Positions 1 to 9,601 of a stretch of DNA of 23,176 bases are shown in pieces. Source of the DNA: Basidiobolus ranarum (lineage: Eukaryota > Basidiobolomycota > Basidiobolomycetes > Basidiobolales); assembly GCA_040143965.1 (NCBI GenBank), contig JASJQH010007047.1:1-23176 (forward strand), in the 5' to 3' direction. The translations under genes and the position numbers were made by a program. The first letter of the stretch is position 1; every line of letters begins with the position of its first letter. The notes under the pieces were generated by a model that was given only the letters and a program-made list of their open reading frames with translations, ran no database searches and had not been told where the DNA came from.

Positions 1-156
1 GAAAATAGTGAAAATTGGTAAAAGTGATCTAATTGATATTTCTATCAATTAGAGCAATAAACACACGTTTTTGAATGACAGAATTGAGTACTAAATAATC
101 AGAATATGAATTAACTAACTACTAAATAATGAGTTGCTATTTACCTAATTTCAACA
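1..156. repeat. Long direct repeat, left copy (probable Copia LTR end)
   Basis: This stretch matches 1585-1740 base for base along nearly its whole length with scattered substitutions and no net gain or loss of bases. Both copies end in CA on this strand, at 156 and 1740. The right copy lies just beside a Ty1/Copia fragment on the minus strand, so both are best read as the same end of a long terminal repeat. The left copy is cut by the window edge. The LTR reading is inference; the repeat itself is directly visible. Confidence 0.7.
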
Positions 157-444
157 GAAGTGTCTTGTCAATTGCTGATGACTATAAAGACATCTCAGAA
201 ACAGCTGATGATGGTTCATACCTAAAATATCTCACTTCTGTAGTAGTATTCTCTTTTCTACAGTCTCCTTTTTGCACTGGAGCACAAATGTTTGCAGAAG
301 ACCTGCTAGCATTGCCAGAAATTCTTTTGCTATAAAAGCTAGAGGATCCAAAGAAAGAATAGGCTCAATCACAATGACTGCACAAAGCCATTAGCAGCAC
401 ACAGTGTGGTGAGAATCAATAATAATCCCTATCAGAAATTTCAT

Positions 445-610
445 GATTGTTATTAGAAGAAAACCATCACAATTTTAATCCTTTTGGGATTAACCATTTA
501 CTTATCATCATAAAATCCACAAGTTGGATTCGATTTTAATCAATTTCTTCTGTTTCAGGAGTCAACTTTCAAGGTCTCACAAAATAGTTGAAAATGATTA
601 GCTACAATCT
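445..610. repeat. Second imperfect direct repeat, left copy
   Basis: This segment resembles 1167-1331: both contain the words tttgggatt, ccatttactta, catcataaaat and end in agctacaatct. The similarity is lower than in the 1-156/1585-1740 pair, so this duplication is older or belongs to a different element. The order of blocks (1-156, 445-610, 1167-1331, 1585-1740) suggests nested or neighbouring fragments of one repeat family. Confidence 0.6.
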
Positions 611-1166
611 ATAGAGCAACACATGTGTAACAATCTAACTGAAATTTTAGACATTTACCACATGAATGTTAATCTTTCATCTTTGAAATCCCTAGTTTCT
701 TTGTTTCATTCTGCTGAATATTTTTATAGAGTTCTTGATAGGTAAGGTTTAGCTCAAATTCAATGCAGGTCTGTAACAATTTCTCCATCCAAGCCCCCCA
801 TTGTATTAACATAGCTCAATCAAAACTCTTCCAGCTTTCTAGTGGATACCCTCCAATATTGTGCCACTCTGCATTAAGTTCTTTCCTGATATCTGCATGG
901 TTAACACCAGACTGAGCATCAAGTTGAATGTTCTTCTTTTAAGCCACTTTCTGCATATTAACACTGCTTTCATTCCTTCATACTTTTAAAAATACTCCTC
1001 AAGCACTTTTATTATTTCTATATATCCTTGGAGTGTGACACTAATAAAAGGTGCTTTGAGGAGTTTGTGCAACTTTTTGCTTGCCTTTAAGTTTGTGGCT
1101 AATTTTAGCACTTTAAAGTATCAGTCAAAATCAGTAATGGATGAAATACTGTAATGGAAATTTGAG

Positions 1167-1331
1167 GATTGTTATCATAGTAAAAACAATCACATTATAA
1201 CCAATTTGGGATTGTCCATTTACTTACCATCATAAAATTGTTGTTTAGATTTGATTTTGAACAATTTTTTCCATTTCATGAGTGAAATTTCAAAATCTCA
1301 CAAAACAGTTGCACACAGTTAGCTACAATCT
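1167..1331. repeat. Second imperfect direct repeat, right copy
   Basis: Partner of 445-610, in the same orientation. No coding potential is visible in either copy. It is followed by a short (ta)n run near 1341-1351. Confidence 0.6.
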
Positions 1332-1339
1332 CAGAAAAC

Positions 1340-1740
1340 TATATATATATATAGACATTCCTTTAACAGCTAGCTTGGGGCTCATAAACTGATAAAAGTG
1401 TTTAGGGAATTTGGAAGTGTTTTGGACAAAGTTTGGATTTGTGAATTGGACACGTAAGCTTTATTGAATTGACTGTGTCCTATTTATAGTTACTATGAAA
1501 TAGAACTATTAGATGTGCTTGGATCATGACAAACATGCCTGTTAAGCATGGGTGAAAATATCAGATGATTTAGACAGGTTTTGAGAAAATAGTGAAAATT
1601 GGTAAAAGTGATCTAATTGATATTTCTATCATTCAGAGCAATAAACACATATTTTTCAATGGCAGAATTAAGTGCTAAATAATCAGAATATGAATAAACC
1701 AACTACTAAATAATGAGTTGCAATTTACCTAAATTCAGCA
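1340..1740 (-). mobile_element. Probable LTR remnant of a Ty1/Copia element
   Basis: The segment 1585-1740 is the right copy of the long direct repeat. On the minus strand it begins with TG at 1740, and a short purine-rich run (1741-1749 read on the minus strand) stands just before it, as a polypurine tract does before a 3' LTR. The Copia RNase H fragment lies immediately upstream in minus-strand sense, which fits. The far boundary near 1340 is a guess. The element is a broken fossil; the divergence between repeat copies suggests it is not very recent. Confidence 0.5.
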
Positions 1741-1869
1741 TTCCCACTCAATTCATTATTATACATTTCTCTTAAACCTAACTTATATCTTAACAATTCA
1801 ATAGTTCTTTAGCTTAAGGTTTGGTTAAGATGTCCACAATCATTTACTCAGTAGGGCAACAAACAACCT

Positions 1870-2140
1870 CAATTATATCATTTTCTATCGCTTCTCTAAC
1901 AAAATGCTTCTCTAACAAGATGATGCCTAATATATCTATGTCTTATTCTAACATGAAATATAGGGCTTTCAGCTAATGAAATACAACCTGGACTATCTTC
2001 AAAAACAGTAATAGCATGTTTTTGCAAGTATCCTAAGTCTGTGAATAACTTCCTTAACCACATAGCTTCTTGGGTAGCAGCAGAGGCAGCCATATACTCT
2101 GCTTCTGTAGTGGAAAATGCTATAGTTGGTTGCAGAACAT
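1870..2140 (-). mobile_element. Ty1/Copia polyprotein fragment (RNase H end), fossil
   Basis: The minus strand encodes a peptide typical of the RNase H end of Copia polyproteins: TEAEYMA, then AATQEAMWLRKLFTDLG, then an EDSPGCISL block and an RHRYIRHHLVRE block. In intact elements these read as STEAEY, the WLR block, EDNQGCI and the HIDIRHHFVRE block. Only this small terminal part is present; no integrase or reverse transcriptase is seen in the window. It is a broken fossil next to a probable LTR remnant on its 3' side. Confidence 0.85.
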
Positions 2141-2149
2141 ATTATTTAT

Positions 2150-2682
2150 GATCGTGTAAATTTAGTTTCCTTTTCCTTTTCCCATTTCCTTTCCCTTCCT
2201 ATTTTTAAACTTTAGAAAGAATTGAATTGAATGGATTTTTCTTTTGGAAAATATTGGGTTTTCGATGTTTGCTATTGGAATGATTGGATTATTTGATCGA
2301 TATTATATTCAATATTAAATTATCCTGACAACATGGTTTGATTTTGATATTTATTCCCCCTCTTTTTGGTTTTACTTTTCTATACTTTTTATTGTTACAG
2401 AGTATGGGAGTACAGAGAAAGTAATGTAGTGTTTGGGTGATCGATGTAGAAATAAAAGTGAAGGTAAAGGTAAAGGAAAAAATAGATGTCAACTAAAAAT
2501 CATCTAAAATTGTCCGATTAACGGGAAGAGGGGAAAGGGTTGAATATTCCAGATATGCTTGAAAGCTAAAGCTAATGATATGATTCAGGTAAACAAGAGA
2601 GAAAAAAAATAGAAACAAGGAACAATACTAGAAATTGGGCATGGGTAAGGGAGATGGAATAGAAAGAGAGAGTACGAACGAA
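2150..2682. other. Intergenic, no gene seen
   Basis: AT-rich sequence between the Copia fossil and the chitin synthase stop codon. It contains a pyrimidine-rich run near 2166-2200 and A-rich stretches. It should include the 3' UTR of the chitin synthase gene at its right side. Nothing else can be supported. Confidence 0.6.
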
Positions 2683-5600
2683 TTATTTTTGCATGGTTGG
2701 ACGTTCACCCACAGCATTACTCCTAATGGAATCAACATTAGCTTCGTTAACATTTAATGAAGAATTTTCTCTCTCTCTCAAGTTAATACTAGAGAGTCTG
2801 GCTAATTGACTAGGTGTATGATAACCAAGTTTATCCAAACTTTGATGAGATTCGGTGGAGAGGTCTAGTTGTGAAATCATCTCGGCGGTTTTCCTTCGCT
2901 TTTCCTTTTCGAAATCGCTCCATTTTTTCATATTGATTCTAGAACCATCAAATTCTCCTTCTTTATCTCCATGGTTTCCTCCTTTATCTTCTCCTTCCAC
3001 CTGTCTTGTTTGGCCCCAACTAAAATCATCAAAATGCCAGAACGCATAGGTAGGTAATACGAAATTCCAAAGCACCAACGAGAGTAAGTATACCAACATC
3101 CAACCGACGTACACAATCTTTCGGGTGGTCATTAAAATCAAGATTGCTGGAAGACCCAGGATAATCGCAAGAAGTATCAGCGGAATGATAGGGACTGGAG
3201 TAGTAAAGAATGAAATAATCACCAGATAGATGGTGAAAGAAATGGCAGCTGGTAGCACAACGGTACCCACCAATTCCATAAACACGACAAACTGCATGGA
3301 GAAACAAAATGTCCCACAAAGATCGCGAATTAAAACTAGTTCGAGAAGATTGTGTACCGTAGAATTGATCCATCTACGTCGTTGTGATAGAAGAACACCA
3401 AATGTATCAGGAACAACCGTTTTACACACCGCTTGAGGAACAAACATCATTTTCCGTTTAGGAAAGGTACGCAGCATTAGTGTAGTAAGATATCGATCTT
3501 CACCCAAAAGTAACAAATTCTTTTTATGCAAGGTATCCACTACGTTCTCACTATAATGCTCCACAATATCCGGACTAGCTAAGATTGGCACCCAATATCC
3601 ACTCGGTCCCTTTGGCGCCTTGATCCGATACATACAGAAGCATCCAGGTAGACAGGTTACACCACCAAAAATAGATTCGAATGCCTTACTTTGGTGATGA
3701 GAAATGTAATACTCAAACACTTGAATCATAGTCACCCAAGAATCGCGCTTATTAGCAATCTTCGTTTCGCCACACAGTCCCATAATCTGAGGATCAAGAA
3801 CCATACACGACACCATACGTGTTACCGAGTCAGGGTAAACCTTTGTATCTGCGTCTACCATGAGTACGATCTCAAAGTTATCTGGGCTAACTCCAGTGAT
3901 GCTCCACATAGCATTGAATAGCTCATACTCCATTTCAGTCATTCTATCGTTAAACATCACATGCTGAAGGAAAGACATCAAAACGATTTGACTATCACGT
4001 TTACCACGGTTACCGGGCTTCGGTAGGTTTTGTTCTTCGGCGTTACCACATTTAGTGATAAGAATCATAGGAACTTTGGGTTGTTTGTTTGGCGATACAA
4101 TAGCATTATTGAATTTGTAGTACCCCGCGTATACCTTGGCCATATTATGCCGTTTTAGACCATCAGCGATGGCCATGTAGGAGTACGGTTGAACGCTATC
4201 CGGTGGAATCACGAAATCTTTCATCATAGATAAGCAGATATCAGGTGTAGGCAAATCATTACCAGCTCCTTTAATGATACCGTCAGCAATAACCATAATT
4301 AACTTGTGGGACTCGGGGTAATCTGTTAGAGCAAGGGAATCAAGCGTGGTACGCAATCCCAGCTCACCTTCAGAATAGCAGGTAACCAGTAGGATGGTAT
4401 GAGCCAGTTGAAAATTGAAGGGCTGAAAAGATGGTGAAGGCGCTACTGGTGGCACGTGTATATTAGATCCAAAAGTAGAAGTACTTTGAGATGAATAAGT
4501 GGAGTTAGGACGACTGTTATATTTACCAAGAGCACTGCGTCCGGGCATACTAGAAATCAACAGAGAATTACTAGAGTTATTTACAGGTCGCGAGCCCCCG
4601 TGATTCCGTTTGACGTCGTAGACTGGCGGTGGAGCGGTGTAACGACTAACATGTGGTAAGAAATTATGACCTCCACCCATGTTTGCAGAAACTGCGAGTC
4701 GATTAGGGTTCTCACTCCATTGTTCAATGGCCTCAAGTCTCTGCATACGTTCTTCATAAGTTTCTTCTCGGAACGTGCCGAGACGCCAGCTCAGTACCCA
4801 TCCAAAGAAGACTGCCAAGAAGAATTTGGCAAGTACCACCCCGAGAATAACTATGAGAGAAACATAAAGAACAATGTTTGAGATGATACAGCCCATAGAT
4901 GTAGTATCCAAAACACCAACTCGGATCAGATCCATTGCACACCTGGCTTCTTCACGGTGATAATTTCCCATGAAGAAAGTGACGTCAGTTCCGCGATAGG
5001 GTGAATTAGCAGCAAGGAATTCATTGAAAATAGGTGGTGCTTGAACTCCAGGAACCAGCCATTTTAAGAGGTTAAAGTCTAATACGTGACCATTGTAAAC
5101 AACCAAGTTGTTATCTTTCTTGAGTATATCTGGCCATTCGTAATAAATCTCTCCAACAAATTTCAGCTTTTGAGCTGCGGCTCTGGCAGTTGAACTTGTG
5201 TGACAGCCAGTACGATCAGGATTATCCGATGGATTGGGTGCCAATGTAGTGTTTCGAACAATACAAGGGAAATAATTCACCGCATCGCCACCAGATAGAA
5301 CTCCCTTGCAATAAGAGTTAACATTTTGAAACAAGAAAGAAATATCTTGCCCACCAGCGATTGGGACGAGGTTTCCATCCCCAGGTACATTGGCACCGCC
5401 AGGAGGGTGTGTGTAGCCTGCTAAACTATACACTTTACCATTGATGATAGTATCTGTCTGTTGCAAAGAGCCATGTTTCACTCGGTTTTTAGAACTAGAA
5501 AATCCGCATAACACCTGTTGAAACCCGAAAGTTAAAAAGCCAACAGCCAAACACAACAAGATAATAACTGTGCATAGAGCCATTTTTTCACGCCAAGCAC

Positions 5601-6211
5601 GACGAATCTCCTTAGTCTTCATACCTATAAAATCCAACTTCAGCATCAATAATTACCAGGGACTATGAATTTGAAGTCAACTAACCACAACATGCTAATA
5701 GAGGATTTGGCGCATAACATGTAACGCAAGTAGCAAATGTTTGCCACATTGATGGACATTTACGCGTTCTGTGTAAGTGGGAGGTATCTCTTGGTTGGCC
5801 TCCTTTTAGAGAACGAAATGAATTTCCGTTACGCTCTAAGGCATTATGATTTGAGTTGCTGGAACGGTCAATAGTCGGGCTCTCCTCGCTTTCATTGATA
5901 CGACGAGGATATCTACGGTCTGTAGGACGTCGCTCAGGTCGTGTTAGGGATTTTTGTCTACGAGGGATATTCTCAGAAGTTTGAGATTCAAGGGCACGCG
6001 ATTCAAAAGTTCTTGGCCCATGTATATTGTTCAATTCTAAAGGTGTGTGAGAAAACTCTGAAGAGTGAGACTGTAGTTCTGACGGTTGTGGTTGGTCAAA
6101 CATGCCACGAGGATACTCCTCGGTAAGCTGTTCCCTTGTCTGATACTGACGCGGCCCATGACGAAGTCTGTTGGGCGGGGCTTCGGGAGGGTTGGAATTT
6201 TGAGAAGGCAT
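2683..6211 (-). CDS. CHS3: Class IV (Chs3-type) chitin synthase, two exons, 1155 aa
   Basis: Family 2 glycosyltransferase that polymerises N-acetylglucosamine from UDP-GlcNAc into chitin at the plasma membrane. Exon 1 is 6211-5686 and exon 2 is 5624-2683; the 61-nt intron 5685-5625 (GTTAGT..TAG) joins the end of exon 1 (LLACCG) to MKTKEIRRAWREK, a junction conserved in class IV enzymes. The first 160 residues are polar and disordered. A membrane helix at about 189-212 precedes a cytochrome b5-like region (about 215-330), a second helical pair lies near 419-455, and the catalytic core carries DAD (766-768), GEDRY (D885) and QRRRW (923-927). A helix cluster near 945-1040 ends in FWHFDDFSWGQTR. 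No myosin domain is present, which separates it from classes V and VII. Length is close to yeast Chs3 (1165 aa), so it looks intact. In yeast Chs3 passes through the Golgi and endosomes; that transport is not shown here. The start at 6211 is the first ATG of exon 1. Confidence 0.95.
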
Positions 6212-7564
6212 ATAGTGCTATTCAACTGGGGTATGTTGTTGTGTGCACTTTTTGGTGAAAAAGAAACAAATAGTTCAGACTAAGAGAGAGAAAAAGTCAT
6301 TCAAAATATGAAGGCGAAGGTAGTAGATGAAAACTAAAGAGGAATAAGTAGAAAAATTAGAGAAACTTCCACAGAAGAGAAATATTAGTTATGACAACCA
6401 GAACACAGATAGTTTGAAGTGTACGCCTTCTTTTTACCTTATTCAAGCAATTGGCTAAATTTATTTATGATCCTCTTTCATTTAGGATGACTGTATGCTT
6501 GATGTAAATATTCCTTCGCAACGCGTCCAATTTTATTTAGCTCTTGAACTAATACATACAGTGAGTTTCCTCTTTAGTTCGTCCAGACCGTCATTACTTA
6601 AGATTTGTAATGAATGTAGTATAGAATGATTGGAGTAAGATATATAGCTAAATCGGAGTTTATAGGGTTTTAACTCAGGTACAGATACGAGCATTAGTTG
6701 CTATGATGTGTTTGGATGAATATGTGACTATTATGGGATATATTATGTGTTGTGGATAGCTACGATAACAACAAAGCAGTGGAAATCTCAGTGTAAGCAC
6801 CAAAAGCATCCACTGACATCTAGATATAAAGCGAAATGTCTATATATATCATGGGATACCACTAGAATCCCAATAAGGTACGATCAATCACCATTTTAAT
6901 CTTGCAGTCATCATTAACACGTCATGATCAGTGGGCATAATTAGTAGTTGATATCTAGAATCTGTTGCTTGCTCCACAAATTCTATCGCTCAGGGTTGGC
7001 CTTCTCTAATGCTTGGGGTTGGCCTTCAACCTGGTTTACCATCCTCATATCCACCATTTGTTCGCCTTTAAGTTGCAGTTCTTCAACTAGCATTCATGGA
7101 TCCAAGAAAGACATAACCTGCAAACATGTGATATATCATAGTGGCTTCATGATATATGCTACAGCCTCAATGAATTTAGACTTTTCACTGAAACTCACCC
7201 TTGCCAGATTGATTTTAACCGTCCCAGTAACATTGTTGGCTCACTAAGACAACTTTGAATCCCAACCAACTCGCTTCCCCAGCATCAGCCCACATCAAAA
7301 CAAATAACAATGTTTTAACGTCACTACGGTGTGGTCATGTTTAGGTGGTTTAAATTGAATGAAGGATATATATAGCGGTGAAATTTATTAGCTGGATGAG
7401 GGTATGAGACATCCGCTATTACATAATAAACCTGGTAGTATCCAATGTCTCACCATTTCATTGATATGAAAGCAACTGCTCTTTTTCCGTGTGATTTCAT
7501 TTTTCTTCTATGTGCTATTTCTGAAGAACTGTTCTGGTGAGCTGAAATAAGTGTAGTTCCCATA
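6212..7564. other. Intergenic between chitin synthase and 7TM gene
   Basis: The two flanking genes diverge from this 1.35-kb stretch, so both promoters should lie here. A TATA-like run (gatatatatag) at about 7365-7375 is about 190 bp before the 7TM start. Coding-like patches occur on the minus strand, near 7225-7330 and 6985-7090, but none assembles into a convincing gene. The 99-codon plus-strand ORF at 6948-7247 overlaps them and is probably chance. Confidence 0.5.
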
Positions 7565-8482
7565 ATGTCTGCCAACATGTCCTCGTATGTAGTTGGAACA
7601 TGTTTTGGCATCACCATAGTTACCACCATATCCTTAGCTTTTATTCGTGGCTGGCGATCCTACTCGGGCATAACTTCGCATAGAATCCTCTACTTCGTGG
7701 CTCTTAGTAACTGTATATATTCCCAAATCAAAATAACCCAGCTCAATGGTGAAAAGGGTGCTGATTGTAAAACCGCTGAGAATCTTTCGCTCATTTTCTA
7801 TCATGGCAGTAACACGATTCAACTTTTGTTTTACATTTTGAGGTATAAAGAGGTGTTTCAGAGGGTTTCGCTTCTGATAATTCCCTCCATAATCACGCTA
7901 ATTTATACTAGCTCGATTCCCGTGGCGATTCTTCTTAACCAGTCTACGGTCAAAGAAGATGGTGTATGTTTTGTAAATCATCCTATAATATCAGGTTATC
8001 TTCCGCTTGTTACCAATTTCCTGGCCTCCACCTATATGCTGTGTTTATTTCTAACCCCATTCTGTTCCTTTCTGTGCAAAAGAGAGAGAAATAAGTTATG
8101 TTCAATAGCCCGAGCCAGCTACAATCTACTCATAACCAATTCTATAGCCATCATCTCCAACATACTTTTTAACCTAAGTCTAACCACTTCACTTAATACG
8201 TGTGCCCCCATGCTTTCGATGATTGATTTGACCCTTAATTTTATCATGGTATGCCTTCCGTACTTTTTAAGCAAGTTCTTGAAAACCCCGGATGAACTTT
8301 CCATTACTTGGTCAAATGAGGAACTTGGTGGTAACAGTATATCTAGGCCAAATCCAACCTACTCGAGTACAGGATCACATGTGCTAAACTTTGGTGATAT
8401 CACTTTTCCATCCAACACCTTTCAGCCATCAGAAGATATTCATGTAAAAAATGAGATAACAGTAACCACTTTGTATAAATAG
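7565..8482 (+). CDS. Seven-helix membrane protein, GPCR-like, 305 aa
   Basis: A single-exon ORF with about seven hydrophobic segments: roughly residues 8-28, 38-55, 75-95, 105-125, 145-168, 190-212 and 218-240. A short N-terminus would lie outside, and a polar, Ser/Thr-rich tail of about 65 residues follows the last helix. Short basic loops (for example the CKRERNK loop near 176) and this layout resemble a G-protein-coupled receptor, a group expanded in several early-diverging fungi. I do not recognise a specific family and see no diagnostic motif such as DRY or NPxxY. A small transporter or an orphan seven-helix protein is also possible. The ATG at 7565 is followed by another at residue 5, so the exact start is uncertain. 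It is transcribed away from the chitin synthase. Confidence 0.75.
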   Translation: MSANMSSYVVGTCFGITIVTTISLAFIRGWRSYSGITSHRILYFVALSNCIYSQIKITQLNGEKGADCKTAENLSLIFYHGSNTIQLLFYILRYKEVFQRVSLLIIPSIITLIYTSSIPVAILLNQSTVKEDGVCFVNHPIISGYLPLVTNFLASTYMLCLFLTPFCSFLCKRERNKLCSIARASYNLLITNSIAIISNILFNLSLTTSLNTCAPMLSMIDLTLNFIMVCLPYFLSKFLKTPDELSITWSNEELGGNSISRPNPTYSSTGSHVLNFGDITFPSNTFQPSEDIHVKNEITVTTLYK

Positions 8483-8756
8483 ACCATTTCCCATGCAAAA
8501 ATCATCGGTAAACCCCATCCATTGAATTAAATTCCTATCATGTTTATGGATTAATTATCGAGTTATTTAGAAGGATTACTTGTAGGGTTAATTGGATTAT
8601 TGATGGATTATTAAATTACATCTAGAAATGCTTCTACAGTATGTATAGGGTTTGGATTCTTAGGTTTGGATTCTTATTCTCTATGTGGCTCTAGTTTGTA
8701 CATTGGTAATATTCAGCAGGGTTAGTCTAAGTGTTAGGGCAAGGGCGCAAGGGTAA

Positions 8757-8972
8757 TTAAAAGTATGGGCAGGGGGCGCTTGGTGACCGCATGGGTTCAT
8801 AGTTGAATTGCGGCGACATCATGCCTGGTCTGGTGGATGTTTGACTTGGACTTGGTGGGTTAGGAAGTCTTGACGCTCTCGATTGGCTACCGTTCACTTG
8901 GTATGATGGGTAAAATATATTTGCTGAGGAGTTTAGATTGCAAAGAAGCGAGTCACGGACGGTGGATTTCAT
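8757..8972 (-). CDS. Possible small Pro/Ser-rich protein, 71 aa, unknown
   Basis: A short complete ORF starting MKSTVRDSLL and ending APCPYF. It is rich in proline, serine and asparagine (segments such as PNPPSPSQTSTRPG) and has no membrane segment, signal peptide or recognised domain. What supports it is its context: a clear TATA box on the same strand at 9041-9048, about 70 bp before the ATG. It lies 274 bp downstream of the 7TM gene, tail to tail with it. No homology is known to me, so it could be a chance ORF, the first exon of a larger gene, or a short regulatory peptide. Confidence 0.35.
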   Translation of the reverse strand: MKSTVRDSLLCNLNSSANIFYPSYQVNGSQSRASRLPNPPSPSQTSTRPGMMSPQFNYEPMRSPSAPCPYF

Positions 8973-9040
8973 AGCAGTATTCCTTCTAATAGAAATCTAT
9001 AAACCAAATCAAATGTGCATATCTTGGTGTCGCAATGGGG

Positions 9041-9048
9041 CTTATATA
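9041..9048 (-). promoter_or_regulatory. TATA box before the small ORF at 8757-8972
   Basis: The minus strand reads tatataag here, a strong TATA match. It stands about 69-76 bp before the ATG at 8972, a normal distance for a fungal promoter with a short leader. Confidence 0.45.
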
Positions 9049-9132
9049 GCCTCCGTCCCCTTCACCAATAATGAAGGCGCGTGCATCATAATGAATTTTG
9101 AAACGATTGCTCATTGTCCTCTTATTGTATGA

Positions 9133-9601
9133 AACTATGCTTAAGCTGTATTCACTCAGGGTTTCACTCTAAATTTCCGATGGCTCTTATTTTCCACTGA
9201 CTACATACATCTATAAAAATAGCTTTTGAAACGCGCAGTAAGGCTACTAAATATTATACTTACACTTACGGCTACTAAATATTATACTTACACTTACGGC
9301 TACTAAATATTATACTTACACTTACGGATACTAAATATTATACTTACGGCTACGGCTATGGTTAGTTATGATCAATGCTACAGTTACAGTTGTGACTAAG
9401 ACTACCGAGCAAGATGTGGCTGTCCAATCAGATTCGATATTCCTCAAATTATCAGTGACTGTAAACAAGCTACATTTTTCGTGATGTTTACATTTAACTG
9501 ATACTATATTCTCACGTATTTCCGCAAATGGTCACTTATTTTTCTGTAGTCCAATCTTCGGGTTCCTTGCCCTTAACTACCTCTAGTTCATACTTGCAAA
9601 G
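9133..9601. other. Intergenic with tandem repeat, upstream of zinc finger gene
   Basis: No gene is seen. The stretch holds the 28-bp tandem array (9242-9347) and the presumed promoter of the CDCA7-like gene that starts at 9602. Confidence 0.5.
9242..9347. repeat. Tandem repeat, 28-bp unit, about 3.8 copies
   Basis: Units start at 9242, 9270, 9298 and 9326. The first three are identical 28-mers beginning ggctactaaatattatac; the fourth starts ggata and stops after 22 bases, followed by a run of ggctac words. The perfect identity of three copies points to recent expansion. It lies about 260 bp before the zinc finger gene. Confidence 0.95.

Noticed and set aside
129-335. 68-codon ORF in the left repeat region
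   Set aside because: It begins inside a repeat copy, has no recognisable domain, and lies in fossil repeat sequence.
2928-4942. Several 60-115-codon ORFs on both strands within the chitin synthase region
   Set aside because: All overlap the conserved chitin synthase frame and show no family features of their own.
6948-7247. 99-codon plus-strand ORF with a hydrophobic middle
   Set aside because: No domain, no good start context, and the opposite strand reads at least as well; probably not a gene.
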